42,443 nt of DNA from Methanomicrobiales archaeon (GTDB taxonomy: Archaea; Halobacteriota; Methanomicrobia; Methanomicrobiales; Methanospirillaceae). The stretch covers positions 1 through 42,443 of the forward strand of contig JANYKQ010000025.1 of NCBI GenBank assembly GCA_025358115.1, in the 5' to 3' direction. Below the pieces are notes generated by a model. That model was not told the DNA's origin and made no database searches. It worked only from the letters and a program-made list of their open reading frames with translations. Shown in pieces: positions 19,654 through 28,802 of this stretch. A program made the translations under genes and the position numbers. How positions within the stretch are numbered: the stretch's first letter is position 1; each line of letters begins with the position of its first letter.

Positions 19654-20495
19654 ACGGTGAGCTGGTACGGATTGTAAAGATCATGAGGGTAAAGCATGGC
19701 GGGGATATCTCCCGCTATGACGAATCCTTCCTCTTAAAATCTGTGGAGAAACGCATGGCGGCAACCTCGCGGGCTACGATGGCAGAGTATTGCACGTACC
19801 TGTCGGAAGATAATGGCGAGGCAGAAGCGTTCCTTCGATCGCTCAATATTACCTACAGCGAGTTTTTCCGGAACCCGCTCACCTTTGCCGTGCTGGAACA
19901 GAGGGTCCTGCCCCGGCTTATTGAAAAGAAGCTGGAGTCCGGGTCTGCAGAGATTCGCATCTGGTCGGCCGGGTGTGCCGCCGGCCAGGAGGTGTATTCG
20001 GTTGCCATCCTGTTGGATGAACTTCTCTTAGCACGGCAGATTTCTCTGGCGTATCGTATATTTGCAACCGATATCGCAGAAACTGCCCTGTCATCCGCAC
20101 GAAACGGCGTGTACGATGCGGCAGCCGTGCAGAACGTGCAGCTGAAACATATCCGTTCCAGTTTTTCCGAACAGAACGGGAGTTACACTATTGCCCGGCG
20201 CATCCGGGAGCGGATCGAGTTCTCGTTCTATGATCTCCTGGATGAGCGCTCCACCAGTCCCCCGGGAAGTATTTACGGCGATTTCGATCTCGTCTTCTGC
20301 AGCAACCTGCTCTTCTATTACACGCCGGCGATCCGGAAGTTTATCCTCAACAAGGTCTGCCATTCCCTGTCCGATGGCGGATACCTGGTAACCGGCGAGG
20401 CGGAACGCTCGATTTTAGAAACAATAAACCTGGATGAAATCTCTCCGATGAGTGGTATTTACCAGAAATCACAGGCCTGTAAGGTGATGATATGA
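19650..20495 (+). CDS. cheR: CheR-type protein-glutamate methyltransferase
   Basis: 281 aa. CheR uses S-adenosylmethionine to methylate glutamates on chemoreceptor helices. Visible motifs are the N-terminal helical domain with ITYSEFFRNPLTF, the SAM-binding loop IWSAGCAAGQEVYSVA, FATDIAETALSSARNGVY, and the late FCSNLLFYYTP. In most CheR proteins the last reads CRN rather than CSN and the loop ends GEE rather than GQE, so two usual residues differ. The GTG start overlaps the upstream stop (GTGA) and is preceded by AGGAG 8 bases away; an ATG 11 codons in is an alternative. It lies between a PAS scaffold and a hybrid kinase, with no cheB, so its target may be a neighbour's coiled coil or the MCP at 1896-5372. 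Confidence 0.9.
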   Translation: MNGELVRIVKIMRVKHGGDISRYDESFLLKSVEKRMAATSRATMAEYCTYLSEDNGEAEAFLRSLNITYSEFFRNPLTFAVLEQRVLPRLIEKKLESGSAEIRIWSAGCAAGQEVYSVAILLDELLLARQISLAYRIFATDIAETALSSARNGVYDAAAVQNVQLKHIRSSFSEQNGSYTIARRIRERIEFSFYDLLDERSTSPPGSIYGDFDLVFCSNLLFYYTPAIRKFILNKVCHSLSDGGYLVTGEAERSILETINLDEISPMSGIYQKSQACKVMI

Positions 20496-23400
20496 ACGGA
20501 AAAAATCTGACTATCGGCATGCAGCTGGGCATTGGTCTTGGCATCATCCTTGCCCTTGTCCTCCTGCTGGGGATTGTTGTGACGATCCAGGAAGCGAGCA
20601 TGTGGGAAGAAACATCCGGCCTGTATGAACACCCGCTGCAGGTACGGCGTGCAATAGGAGAGCTCAACGCGGATATCCTGATGATGCAGAAGGGGATGAA
20701 GGACGTGGTCCTGGCTGACAATGACCCGGAGATCACTGAGAACATCCAGTTGATCGATACAAAAGAAGCTGATGCCTATAAACAATTCGCTATTCTTTAC
20801 TCCCAGTACCTGGGGCCCCGTTCCGACGTTGACATTACCTATAATGATTTTGTCGGGTGGAAGTCCAACCGTGACGAGACTATACGGCTGGTGCGGGCAG
20901 GAAATGTGACCGAGGCAGAAAAACGCATAAAATCCACCGGTGTCGGGGGTGCTCATGTTAATAAAATGCTCTCTGATATCGGGACGATAAGTGATTTTTC
21001 CAAACAGCGGGGCGACCAGTTTTATCTCGCTGCCCAACAGCACCAGGAAAATTTGAAAATGCAGCTCGTCCTTATAGAAGGGCTCATCCTTCTTCTCCTC
21101 CTGGGAGTCTGTTTTTTCCTCTTAAAAAAGATCCGGGATCCGCTCAAAGATCTTACCCTGGTGACAGAAGAATACCGTACTGGCAGGAAAGATGCCCGCA
21201 GCCGGTATGTATCCTCGGATGAAATCGGGATGCTTGCCGCCTCATTCAATGGGCTGGCCGATACCGTGCAGGTTGAAGTGCAGGGTGCAGAAAATGTTGC
21301 CCGGATCTCGGCAGTCATGCTCCGGGAAGAGGAACTCCCTTCGTTCTGCCGGGAACTGTTAACCGTCCTGGTACAGTTCACCGGCTCGCAGGTGGGAGCC
21401 GTTTACCTGCTGAATAAGGAGAAAACTTCATTTGAGCCATTCGAATCCGTTGGTCTCTCCGCTTCCCGCAGGATATCCTTCTCTGCCACGGTCAAGGAAG
21501 GAGAGTTTGCTACCGTACTTGCAACCCGGCAGATCCAGCATATCCCGGCAATTCCGGAGGATACACCGTTCGTATTTTCCACCGTAACCGGCGAATTCCG
21601 TCCCACGGAGATCCTCACCATCCCGGTCGTTTCAGGCGATGAAGTTGTGGCAGTCGTATCTCTTGCCAGTATCCGGCCCTATTCATCACCGGCTCTCCGG
21701 CTGGTTAACGACAGCTGGGATATCCTGACTGCACGCTTCAACGGTGTGCTGGCATATTCCCGGATACAGGAAATCTCCACCCGACTTGAAGACCAGAACC
21801 GCGAGCTGACGGAGCAGTCCCGGGAGCTATCAGCCCAGGCAGAGGCCATGCGCCAGCAGAACGCCGAGATGGCAGTCCAGGCAAATGTGATGCGGGAGCA
21901 GAACGCTGAATTGGAAGCCCAGAAGAAACAACTGGATGATGCCAACCGGTTAAAGAGCGTCTTTTTGTCCAACATGAGCCACGAGCTCCGTACCCCGCTC
22001 AACTCGGTTATTGCCCTTTCCGGTGTCCTCAGCCGAAGACTGGCCGGTGCGATTCCTGAAGAAGAATACAGTTATCTGGACGTTATCGAACGGAATGGCA
22101 GGCACCTGCTCGGACTTATCAATGATATACTGGACCTTTCCCGGATCGAAGCGGGACGCGAAGAGGTAAGCCTCAGCCATTTCTCGATCAAAGATCTGGT
22201 CCGCACAGTGGTAGCAATGATCGAACCGCAGGCAACTGAGAAGCACATTGCCCTGACCTATGACGTAAGCGATACACTTCCCACGGTAACAAGCGATCTC
22301 TCCAAGTGCCAGCACATACTCCAGAATATTGTTGCCAATGCCGTGAAGTTCACGAGCCAGGGCTCGGTGGATATCGAGGCAGTTGTTGCTGACAATGAGA
22401 TCCGGATCTCGGTTGCGGATACCGGTATCGGGATCAATGAAGAATCGCTCCGCTATATCTTCGATGAATTCCGGCAGGCTGATGAGCGCATTGCCCGGAC
22501 CTACGGGGGCAGCGGGCTGGGACTGTCCATTGCAAAGAAATATGCCCGGCTGCTCAATGGCAGTATTGATGTGAAAAGCACCCCGGGCAGGGGTTCGGTC
22601 TTTACCCTGCGACTACCGCTCACTCTCTCCATGACCTCCTCTGAAGATACGCCCGTTGAAGCGCCGGTATATTCCCAGCCTGCCGGAGCGGTTGAGCAGC
22701 CATCCTTAACCCCGGGAAACGTGCATACCATTCTTGTCGTGGAAGACAGCGAACCTGCCGTTATCCAGATCAAGGATATTCTTATCGGGAAGGGCTATAC
22801 GGTCCGGGTGGCCCGGAACGGCAGGGAAGCTCTTGAACAGATTGGCCGGGAACTGCCGGATGCCATGATCCTCGACCTGATGATGCCGGAAGTGGATGGC
22901 TTTGAGGTCTTAAAGCAGATCCGGGCTGATGAAAGAACCGCCCCGATTCCCGTACTCATACTTACGGCAAAGCATATCACCGTAGAAGAACTCAAAGTCC
23001 TGAAAGGAAACCACATCCACCAGCTTATCCAGAAAGGGGATGTCAGCAGGAGTGGTATCCTCTCGGCAGTCTCGAAGATGATAGCGATGTCCGGCGATCA
23101 AAAACACCCGGTTGCAGGATCGCCTGCAGCTCGTGAAATTTCCGGGCGGCCGGTTATCCTTGTTGTCGAAGATAACCCGGATGATATGGTGACGGTAAAG
23201 GCACTGCTGAAGGATCAGTATACCGTGATTGAAGCCACGGACGGCCGGGCGGGGATTGAGCATGTGAAAGCCCGGACACCCGATCTCATCCTGATGGATA
23301 TCTCCATGCCAATCATGGACGGGTTTGCCATGCTCGATGCAATCCGCAGAGAGGATTACCTTAAACATATCCCGGTCATTGCCGTGACTGCCCGGGCAAT

Positions 23401-23512
23401 GAAAGGTGATCGTGAGGAGATCCTGTCCTATGGTTTCAATGGTTACCTCTCAAAGCCGGTAGACGGGTCCCTGCTTGAGCAGACGATTCGGGAGGTGTTG
23501 TATGGAAAATAA
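20492..23512 (+). CDS. Membrane hybrid histidine kinase, HAMP-GAF-HisKA-HATPase-REC-REC
   Basis: 1006 aa. Transmembrane helices at about 11-32 and 190-212 flank a helical MCP-like sensor region. Then come HAMP (about 210-262), a GAF domain (about 265-420) and a Gln/Glu-rich coiled coil (425-488) with a 14-residue repeat (AEAMRQQNAEM, ANVMREQNAEL). The kinase is of the common bacterial HisKA type, with His497 in SHELRTPLNS, N box Asn616, G1 DTGIGI and G2 GGSGLGL. Two REC domains follow, with Asp795 in ILDLMMPEVDG and Asp936 in LMDISMPIMDG. The ATG overlaps the cheR stop as ATGA. Its kinase differs clearly from the methanogen-type HDINNQ modules around it, which suggests acquisition from bacteria. 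A CheR neighbour and MCP-like N-terminus make methylation control conceivable but unproven. Confidence 0.93.
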   Translation: MNGKNLTIGMQLGIGLGIILALVLLLGIVVTIQEASMWEETSGLYEHPLQVRRAIGELNADILMMQKGMKDVVLADNDPEITENIQLIDTKEADAYKQFAILYSQYLGPRSDVDITYNDFVGWKSNRDETIRLVRAGNVTEAEKRIKSTGVGGAHVNKMLSDIGTISDFSKQRGDQFYLAAQQHQENLKMQLVLIEGLILLLLLGVCFFLLKKIRDPLKDLTLVTEEYRTGRKDARSRYVSSDEIGMLAASFNGLADTVQVEVQGAENVARISAVMLREEELPSFCRELLTVLVQFTGSQVGAVYLLNKEKTSFEPFESVGLSASRRISFSATVKEGEFATVLATRQIQHIPAIPEDTPFVFSTVTGEFRPTEILTIPVVSGDEVVAVVSLASIRPYSSPALRLVNDSWDILTARFNGVLAYSRIQEISTRLEDQNRELTEQSRELSAQAEAMRQQNAEMAVQANVMREQNAELEAQKKQLDDANRLKSVFLSNMSHELRTPLNSVIALSGVLSRRLAGAIPEEEYSYLDVIERNGRHLLGLINDILDLSRIEAGREEVSLSHFSIKDLVRTVVAMIEPQATEKHIALTYDVSDTLPTVTSDLSKCQHILQNIVANAVKFTSQGSVDIEAVVADNEIRISVADTGIGINEESLRYIFDEFRQADERIARTYGGSGLGLSIAKKYARLLNGSIDVKSTPGRGSVFTLRLPLTLSMTSSEDTPVEAPVYSQPAGAVEQPSLTPGNVHTILVVEDSEPAVIQIKDILIGKGYTVRVARNGREALEQIGRELPDAMILDLMMPEVDGFEVLKQIRADERTAPIPVLILTAKHITVEELKVLKGNHIHQLIQKGDVSRSGILSAVSKMIAMSGDQKHPVAGSPAAREISGRPVILVVEDNPDDMVTVKALLKDQYTVIEATDGRAGIEHVKARTPDLILMDISMPIMDGFAMLDAIRREDYLKHIPVIAVTARAMKGDREEILSYGFNGYLSKPVDGSLLEQTIREVLYGK

Positions 23513-25193
23513 TGGCCCTACTATTGTCGCAATCGATGACAATAAAGACAATCTCGTGGTTCTCAAGGCATTTGTCAGGGATGCCTTTCCCGGCGCCACG
23601 GTCTTTACCGCAACAACCGGGAAAACCGGTATCGAACTGGCCCTTGAGAAGAATCCTGATGTTATCCTGCTCGATATCCTCATGCCCGAAATGGACGGGT
23701 TCGAGGTCTGCCGGCAGATGAAAAAGGATCCGCGGCTCTCGTACATTCCGGTTGTTTTTCTTACCGCGTTAAAAGATGACAGGCAGAGCCGGATCCGGGC
23801 ACTGGAAGCAGGTGGGGAGGGTTTCATAACAAAACCCTTTGAAGAGGCAGAGCTGGTTGCCCAGATACGCGCGATGGTGAAGATCAAAGCGGCAAATGAA
23901 CAGGGACTGCGGGAAAAAGAGCACCTGACCTCCATGGTTGCGGACAGGACCTCAGAGCTGGAAACGGAACTGGCTGAACGAAAAAAGACCGAACAGGAAC
24001 TGGTTGAGGCCAACCGGGCACTTGAGCTGAACAAGACCGCTCTTTTGAACCTGCTCGAAGACCTGAACCAGGAGATCGAAGCGGGAAAGAAAAAAGAGCA
24101 GGCACGTGCTGACAGCGAAGCGTTTCTCTCAGATATTGTCAATACCCAGCCGGCCGGTGTATATCGTGTCCGCGTAAAGGCAAATGAGCCGTTTGCAATT
24201 GAAGGAACCTTAAACATTTCTTATGATTTTATCAGCAACCAGTACAGCGAATTGACCGGGTTTTCCCGGAGTGAACTGGAAGCAGATCCCTCATTGACGC
24301 AGAAGCTCATCCATCCTGAGGATCTCAAAGCCTTTATGGGGGAGAACAAAAAGGCAGATCTCTCCTTTTCGCGTTTTGCCTGGGAAGGGCGGATGATAAT
24401 TAAGGGCCAGATCCTCTGGGTCCACTTTGAATCCCTGCCAAGGATGGCTGGCAATGGTGACCGGTTATGGACCGGGGTGCTCATTGACATTACCGGCCGT
24501 AAACTCACCGAAGATACTCTCATGCGGGTGAACCAGAAGCTCAATGTTCTCTCCGACCTGACGCGAAGGGACCTGGCCAGCCAGATCTTTGTCCTGAAGA
24601 GCTACCTCCAGCTGGCCCGGAAAAATGCAGCCGGGCAGGAGCAGGTTCTTGAGTGCCTGCAGAAGATCGAGCGGTCTGTCCGGTCAATCGCTGATATCTC
24701 GGAAATATCCCGGGATTACCAGGATATGGGTGCCAAACCCCCGGTATGGCAGAACGTGAACATGGTGATGCTGTTCAGCCTTTCCCATTTACCCCTGGGA
24801 GAGATCCAGCATAGTCTTGAGACCGGATCCCTGGAAATCTTTGCCGATCCGCTTCTCGAAAAAGCATTCCAGGGTCTCTTTGAGAACTCGATTGCTCACG
24901 GGAACCATGTCAGCAGGATCCGGGTTTCGCACACGATCACACCGGAAGGGGCTGTCATTTTCTATGATGATGACGGTGGCGGTATTCCGGCAGAGAGGAA
25001 GGAACAGATCTTTTTACCCGGTGAAAGTGCCCGTACCGCAGTGCGGGGTCTCTTCTTTGTCCGGGAGATTCTCGATATCACCGGTATCACCATCCGCGAA
25101 AGCGGTGAGCCGGGCAGGGGGGCACGGTTTGAGATGACGGTACCGAAGGGGGCGTACCGGTATACCGGGGGGCCTGAGGAAGATGGTGCCTGA
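23502..25193 (+). CDS. REC-PAS protein with degenerate histidine kinase domain
   Basis: 563 aa. The ATG at 23502 is chosen because it lies just before the REC domain and overlaps the preceding gene by 11 bases. REC has Asp58 in LLDILMPEMDG and Lys111 in FITKPF. A coiled coil spans about 130-205, and one PAS domain 206-335 (ending VLIDITGRK). The kinase-like region (345-550) keeps the family scaffold, but the phosphoacceptor histidine is replaced: TRRDLASQ with Arg356 instead of TRHDINNQ. G1 is present (DDDGGGIP, about 489-496), while the G2 loop reads RTAVRGLFF, without GLGL. It is probably a pseudokinase that senses and dimerises, perhaps handing REC phosphate on. It is the last gene of the tightly overlapping run. 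Confidence 0.9.
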   Translation: MENNGPTIVAIDDNKDNLVVLKAFVRDAFPGATVFTATTGKTGIELALEKNPDVILLDILMPEMDGFEVCRQMKKDPRLSYIPVVFLTALKDDRQSRIRALEAGGEGFITKPFEEAELVAQIRAMVKIKAANEQGLREKEHLTSMVADRTSELETELAERKKTEQELVEANRALELNKTALLNLLEDLNQEIEAGKKKEQARADSEAFLSDIVNTQPAGVYRVRVKANEPFAIEGTLNISYDFISNQYSELTGFSRSELEADPSLTQKLIHPEDLKAFMGENKKADLSFSRFAWEGRMIIKGQILWVHFESLPRMAGNGDRLWTGVLIDITGRKLTEDTLMRVNQKLNVLSDLTRRDLASQIFVLKSYLQLARKNAAGQEQVLECLQKIERSVRSIADISEISRDYQDMGAKPPVWQNVNMVMLFSLSHLPLGEIQHSLETGSLEIFADPLLEKAFQGLFENSIAHGNHVSRIRVSHTITPEGAVIFYDDDGGGIPAERKEQIFLPGESARTAVRGLFFVREILDITGITIRESGEPGRGARFEMTVPKGAYRYTGGPEEDGA

Positions 25194-25339
25194 ATATTGC
25201 CACAACCTCGCGTATTGCTCACTGTGGGTTCCGATTGTAATGCCATTGTTCCGGGTTGGGTGGACCTGTCACCGTAAGGAACGTGACTCATTCGTACCCG
25301 GGCCCTGGAAGAAATGCCCGGCACTCATGTGAGAGACTT

Positions 25340-27898
25340 ATGCAACAAAGTTCGAATCCCCGGCCGGTTCTCCTGATTTGTTCCCCGGTACAATTCTGTG
25401 CCTTCCTCCTGGTTCTTCTCATTGTCGCGTGCGGTATCTGTCAGCCGGTTACTGCTTCTGCACCCGGATCAGATCCCCTGGAACAGGTCAGTCTCCAGCT
25501 CAAATGGACTCACCAGTTCCAGTTTGCCGGGTACTATGTTGCCGTTGAAAAGGGGTATTACCGGGATGCCGGGCTCAATGTCACCATCCTTGAAGGTTCC
25601 AGTCACATCAATCCGGCCGATCAGGTGACAGGAGGATTTGCCGATATCGGTGTCGGGACATCCGATATTGTACTCCGGCGGGCAGAGGGAAGTCCCCTTG
25701 TCGTTCTGGAAGTTATCTTTCAGCACTCACCGCTCATCTTCCTTGTCCGGCAGGACTCCGGCATTTCCAGCATTCACGATCTGGCAGGAAAGACCGTGAT
25801 GATGGAAGCCGGTTCCGAAGAACTTACAGCGTACCTGATCCATGAAGGGATCTCTCCGGAAAAAGTTCAGATCATAGCCAACCAGAGCAATGTCAGTGCT
25901 CTTATTGCCGGGGATGTCCAGGCAATCTCTGCGTACTCAACAACAGAACCGTACCTGCTGGAGCACAACGGTATCAGATATCTTTCATTCACTCCCCGGT
26001 CTTCGGCCATTGACTTTTATGGCGATAACCTGTTTACAACAGAGTCATATGAAAAGACGCATCCTGAGACCGTAAAAAAATTCCTTACCGCTAGCCGGCG
26101 GGGATGGGAGTATGCTCTTGCCAACCCGAATGAGACTGCTGACCTGATCCTCCAGAAATACAACCCCGGCCTGAACCGGGACCAGCTCCTCTTTGAACAT
26201 GACCAGATGATGCGTCTGATAGCGCCGGATGTTGTGCAGATCGGCTACATGAACCCGGGAAGATGGAAGGAGATCATTGCGACCTACGACGAGCTTGGGA
26301 TGATTCATCAGCCAGTTTCTCTTGATATTTTTCTCTATAATTCAAACCCGAAGCAGGACCTGACGGTGTATCTCCTGTCCATTGTCATCCTGGGGATATT
26401 ATCGACAATAGGCGGGTGTGCATTCTTCTATTATCGCAGGTTAAACCGTTCCCTGAACCGGGAGATTGAAGATCGTAAGCGGGCCGAAGAAGCATTACAC
26501 GTAAGTGAAGAGAAGTTCCGGGGTATCTTTGACATGGTCAATGACGGCATTCAGATACATGATATCGACCCGGATGGAAGACCCGGAAAATTCATTGAGG
26601 TGAACGAAGTTGCCTGCCGGATGCTGCAGTATATCCGCAACGAACTGCTGGAGCGTGGACCGTTGGATTTTGCTTCGAAATACCACAGCCGGCCTTTCAA
26701 TGCGATCATTGGGGAATTGTCCTCAACCGGCCACGCGATCTTCGAGACCCGGCACCGGAGAAAGGATGGAACGGACGTTCCGGTAGAGATCAATGCCCAC
26801 ATTGTCAATCTCCAGGATAAACGGATCGTTGTATCGGGGGTCAGGGACATCACCGAACGCAAACGGGGAGAAGAAGCCCTCAGTGAGCTGAGCACCTACA
26901 ACCGCAGCCTGATTGAGGCCAGCATCGATCCTCTGGTAACGATCAGCCACGAAGGGAAGATCCAGGATGTGAATACCGCAACGGAAAATGCAACCGGCCT
27001 GCCGAGACTGGAACTTATTGGTACTGATTTCTCGGACTACTTCACCGAGCCGGAAAAAGCCCGCGAGGGATACCGGGAAGTATTTTTACGGGGAAAAGTC
27101 CTCGATTTCCCGCTGGAGATCCGTCACCGCGACGGGCATCACATCCCGGTCCTGTACAATGCAACCGTATATCGTGACCGTGACGGGAAGATCCAAGGGG
27201 TCTTTGCTGCAGCGCGGGACATCACCATCCGTAAGCAGGCAGAAGATGCGCTTCACCTGGCAAACCGGAAACTCAATCTCCTGTATGGCATCACCCGTCA
27301 TGATATCAACAACCAGCTGACGGTTCTGGTCGGGTACCTTCGCATTCTTGAAAAAAAGCAGCCTGATCCCTTATTTCACGAATATTTCTTAATGCTTGCA
27401 TCTGCTGCACAGCGGATCTCTGCCATGATCCAGTTTACCAGGGAATATGAGTCGATCGGTGTTCATGCCCCTATCTGGCAGGACTGCCGTACCCTGGTGG
27501 ATACTGCTGCAGAGCAGGTCCCGCCCGGAATGGTCCGGGTGATAAATGATCTCCCTGCCGGCGCTGAAGTGTTTGCTGACCTGCTCATAGTCAAAGTCTG
27601 CTACAACCTGATGGACAACGCGGTCCGGTACGGCGGGAAGATCACGTTCATCCGGTTTTCTATTGAGGAACGCGATGGTGTTCATGTTGTAGTGTGCGAA
27701 GATGACGGCGATGGTGTTGTGGCTGAAGAGAAGGAGAGGATATTCGAACGGGGCTTTGGGAAGAATACCGGGCTCGGTCTCGCCCTTGCGAGGGAGATCC
27801 TTGATATCACCGGCATCTCCATCAAAGAGACCGGTGAACCGGGCAAAGGCGCCCGGTTTGAGATGACGGTGCCAAAAGGAATGTGGCGGTTCACCTGA
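25340..27898 (+). CDS. Sensor histidine kinase with NMT1/THI5-like extracytoplasmic binding domain
   Basis: 852 aa. The ATG at 25340 is preferred because the hydrophobic signal segment (about 11-36) follows directly; it contains IVAC, a possible lipobox. Residues 48-330 form a periplasmic-binding domain of the NMT1/THI5/SsuA type (LQLKWTHQFQFAGYYVAVEK, GVGTSDIVLRR). In this superfamily such domains bind thiamine-precursor pyrimidines, sulfonates, nitrate or similar small ligands. A transmembrane helix spans about 342-365. Two PAS domains (about 388-505 and 515-632) follow, then a complete kinase with His654 in TRHDINNQL, NLMDNAV, CEDDGDGV and TGLGLALAREIL. The 146 bases before it have no clear promoter, so it may be read through from the upstream operon. 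It would sense an external metabolite. Confidence 0.9.
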   Translation: MQQSSNPRPVLLICSPVQFCAFLLVLLIVACGICQPVTASAPGSDPLEQVSLQLKWTHQFQFAGYYVAVEKGYYRDAGLNVTILEGSSHINPADQVTGGFADIGVGTSDIVLRRAEGSPLVVLEVIFQHSPLIFLVRQDSGISSIHDLAGKTVMMEAGSEELTAYLIHEGISPEKVQIIANQSNVSALIAGDVQAISAYSTTEPYLLEHNGIRYLSFTPRSSAIDFYGDNLFTTESYEKTHPETVKKFLTASRRGWEYALANPNETADLILQKYNPGLNRDQLLFEHDQMMRLIAPDVVQIGYMNPGRWKEIIATYDELGMIHQPVSLDIFLYNSNPKQDLTVYLLSIVILGILSTIGGCAFFYYRRLNRSLNREIEDRKRAEEALHVSEEKFRGIFDMVNDGIQIHDIDPDGRPGKFIEVNEVACRMLQYIRNELLERGPLDFASKYHSRPFNAIIGELSSTGHAIFETRHRRKDGTDVPVEINAHIVNLQDKRIVVSGVRDITERKRGEEALSELSTYNRSLIEASIDPLVTISHEGKIQDVNTATENATGLPRLELIGTDFSDYFTEPEKAREGYREVFLRGKVLDFPLEIRHRDGHHIPVLYNATVYRDRDGKIQGVFAAARDITIRKQAEDALHLANRKLNLLYGITRHDINNQLTVLVGYLRILEKKQPDPLFHEYFLMLASAAQRISAMIQFTREYESIGVHAPIWQDCRTLVDTAAEQVPPGMVRVINDLPAGAEVFADLLIVKVCYNLMDNAVRYGGKITFIRFSIEERDGVHVVVCEDDGDGVVAEEKERIFERGFGKNTGLGLALAREILDITGISIKETGEPGKGARFEMTVPKGMWRFT

Positions 27899-28087
27899 TA
27901 CGAGCCGGTGCGATCCGCGTGAACAATTGCCACCGCCCGTTTGATTCAAAAATACTTTTTTCCCGTGTTCATGAATTCTTCTGATGAGTCGCGACCGGTT
28001 ACGGTCCTGTCCCGGGCTTAGGCCGGTCACGTAGCAGAATACCGGTATTATCAGGGTGATTAGGATATGACCCTCATCTATTCTCCT
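27899..28087 (+). other. Intergenic lead into the repeat block
   Basis: This stretch after the binding-domain kinase holds no supported gene. A run of six T at about 27955-27961 could end transcription from the upstream genes. A minus-strand ORF spanning 27389-28276 is mainly the antisense shadow of the kinase gene and is not accepted. Confidence 0.4.
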
Positions 28088-28431
28088 TCCGGGACCCCGG
28101 GAATCGGGGGGTATGGACCCCGGGGGCAAATAGGCCCTGAATGGGCTCTGATTGCTCTGCCCCGGTCCGGTAAACCCTGTAAAACCGTCCGTTTTGGTAC
28201 GGGTGAAAAAATACACTCTGTTCTCACCTGGTTTACACAAATGACGGTGGAAAGCCCCTCTCCCAAAGCCTGCCAAAGGCCCGGGCTTCGGGGTATTTTC
28301 TGCCCCATTGTTTAGCCCATCCGGGTTCCCGAAACCCTGCCGGAATGCAGATATGAGGGTCGTTTTTTTTTAGGCCCGGAAAAATGAGGTTTTTCCCGGG
28401 GATCATGCTCAGCCCGCTGGTACGGTTTGCC
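28088..28431. repeat. Structured intergenic repeat, unit 1
   Basis: First of three imperfect direct copies. Common landmarks, in order, are TCCGGGACCCCGGG, CTCTGCCCCGGTCCGG, CCGTCCGTTTTGGTACGG, AATGACGGTGGAAA, a GGGG...CCCC hairpin (28290-28306), a run of nine T and a final hairpin-like CCCGGAAAAA / TTTTTCCCGGGG. GTAAACC (28170-28176) can pair with GGTTTAC (28230-28236), enclosing an AAAAC/GTTTT stem (28181-28195). Single-base length changes between copies disrupt every reading frame, so it is taken as non-coding. Confidence 0.8.
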
Positions 28432-28450
28432 ACTGCACCCGGCTACAGGG

Positions 28451-28783
28451 TCCAGGTACTTTGTCCGGGACCCCGGGGGCAAATAGGCCCAGAATGGGCT
28501 CCGATTGCTCTGCCCCGGTCCGGTAAACCCTGTAAAACCGTCCGTTTTGGTACGGGTGAAAAATACACTCTGTTCTCACCCGGTTTACTCAAATGACGGT
28601 GGAAAGCCCCTCTCCCAAAGCCTGCCAAAGGCCCGGGCTTCGGGGTATTTTCTGCCCCATTGTTTAGCCCATCCGGGTTCCCGAAACCCTGCCGGAATGC
28701 AGATATGAGGGTCGTTTTTTTTAGGCCCGGAAAAATGAGGTTTTTCCCGGGGATCATGCTCAGCCCGCTGGTACGGTTTTCCA
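28451..28783. repeat. Structured intergenic repeat, unit 2
   Basis: Second copy, very similar to unit 1. It is preceded by CCAGGTACTTTG, which unit 1 lacks, and has lost about 22 bases near its start (the segment containing GGGGGGTATGG). It keeps the GTAAACC/GGTTTAC pairing, the GGGGTATTTTCTGCCCC hairpin at 28642-28658 and the T tract, here eight T. The A run after ACGGGTG is one base shorter than in unit 1. Confidence 0.8.
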
Positions 28784-28802
28784 AAACATGCGATCCCGGG
28801 GC

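Noticed and set aside
23475-23501. Earlier start for the REC pseudokinase
   Set aside because: The additional nine residues would lie inside the end of the previous gene and add nothing to the REC fold; the ATG at 23502 begins just before the first REC strand.
25256-25339. TTG start 28 codons upstream for the binding-domain kinase
   Set aside because: It would place a polar extension before the signal segment; the ATG at 25340 gives a normal exported N-terminus.
27389-28276. 295-codon minus-strand ORF
   Set aside because: Most of it is antisense to the well-supported kinase at 25340-27898, and its remainder enters the repeat block. No family resemblance.
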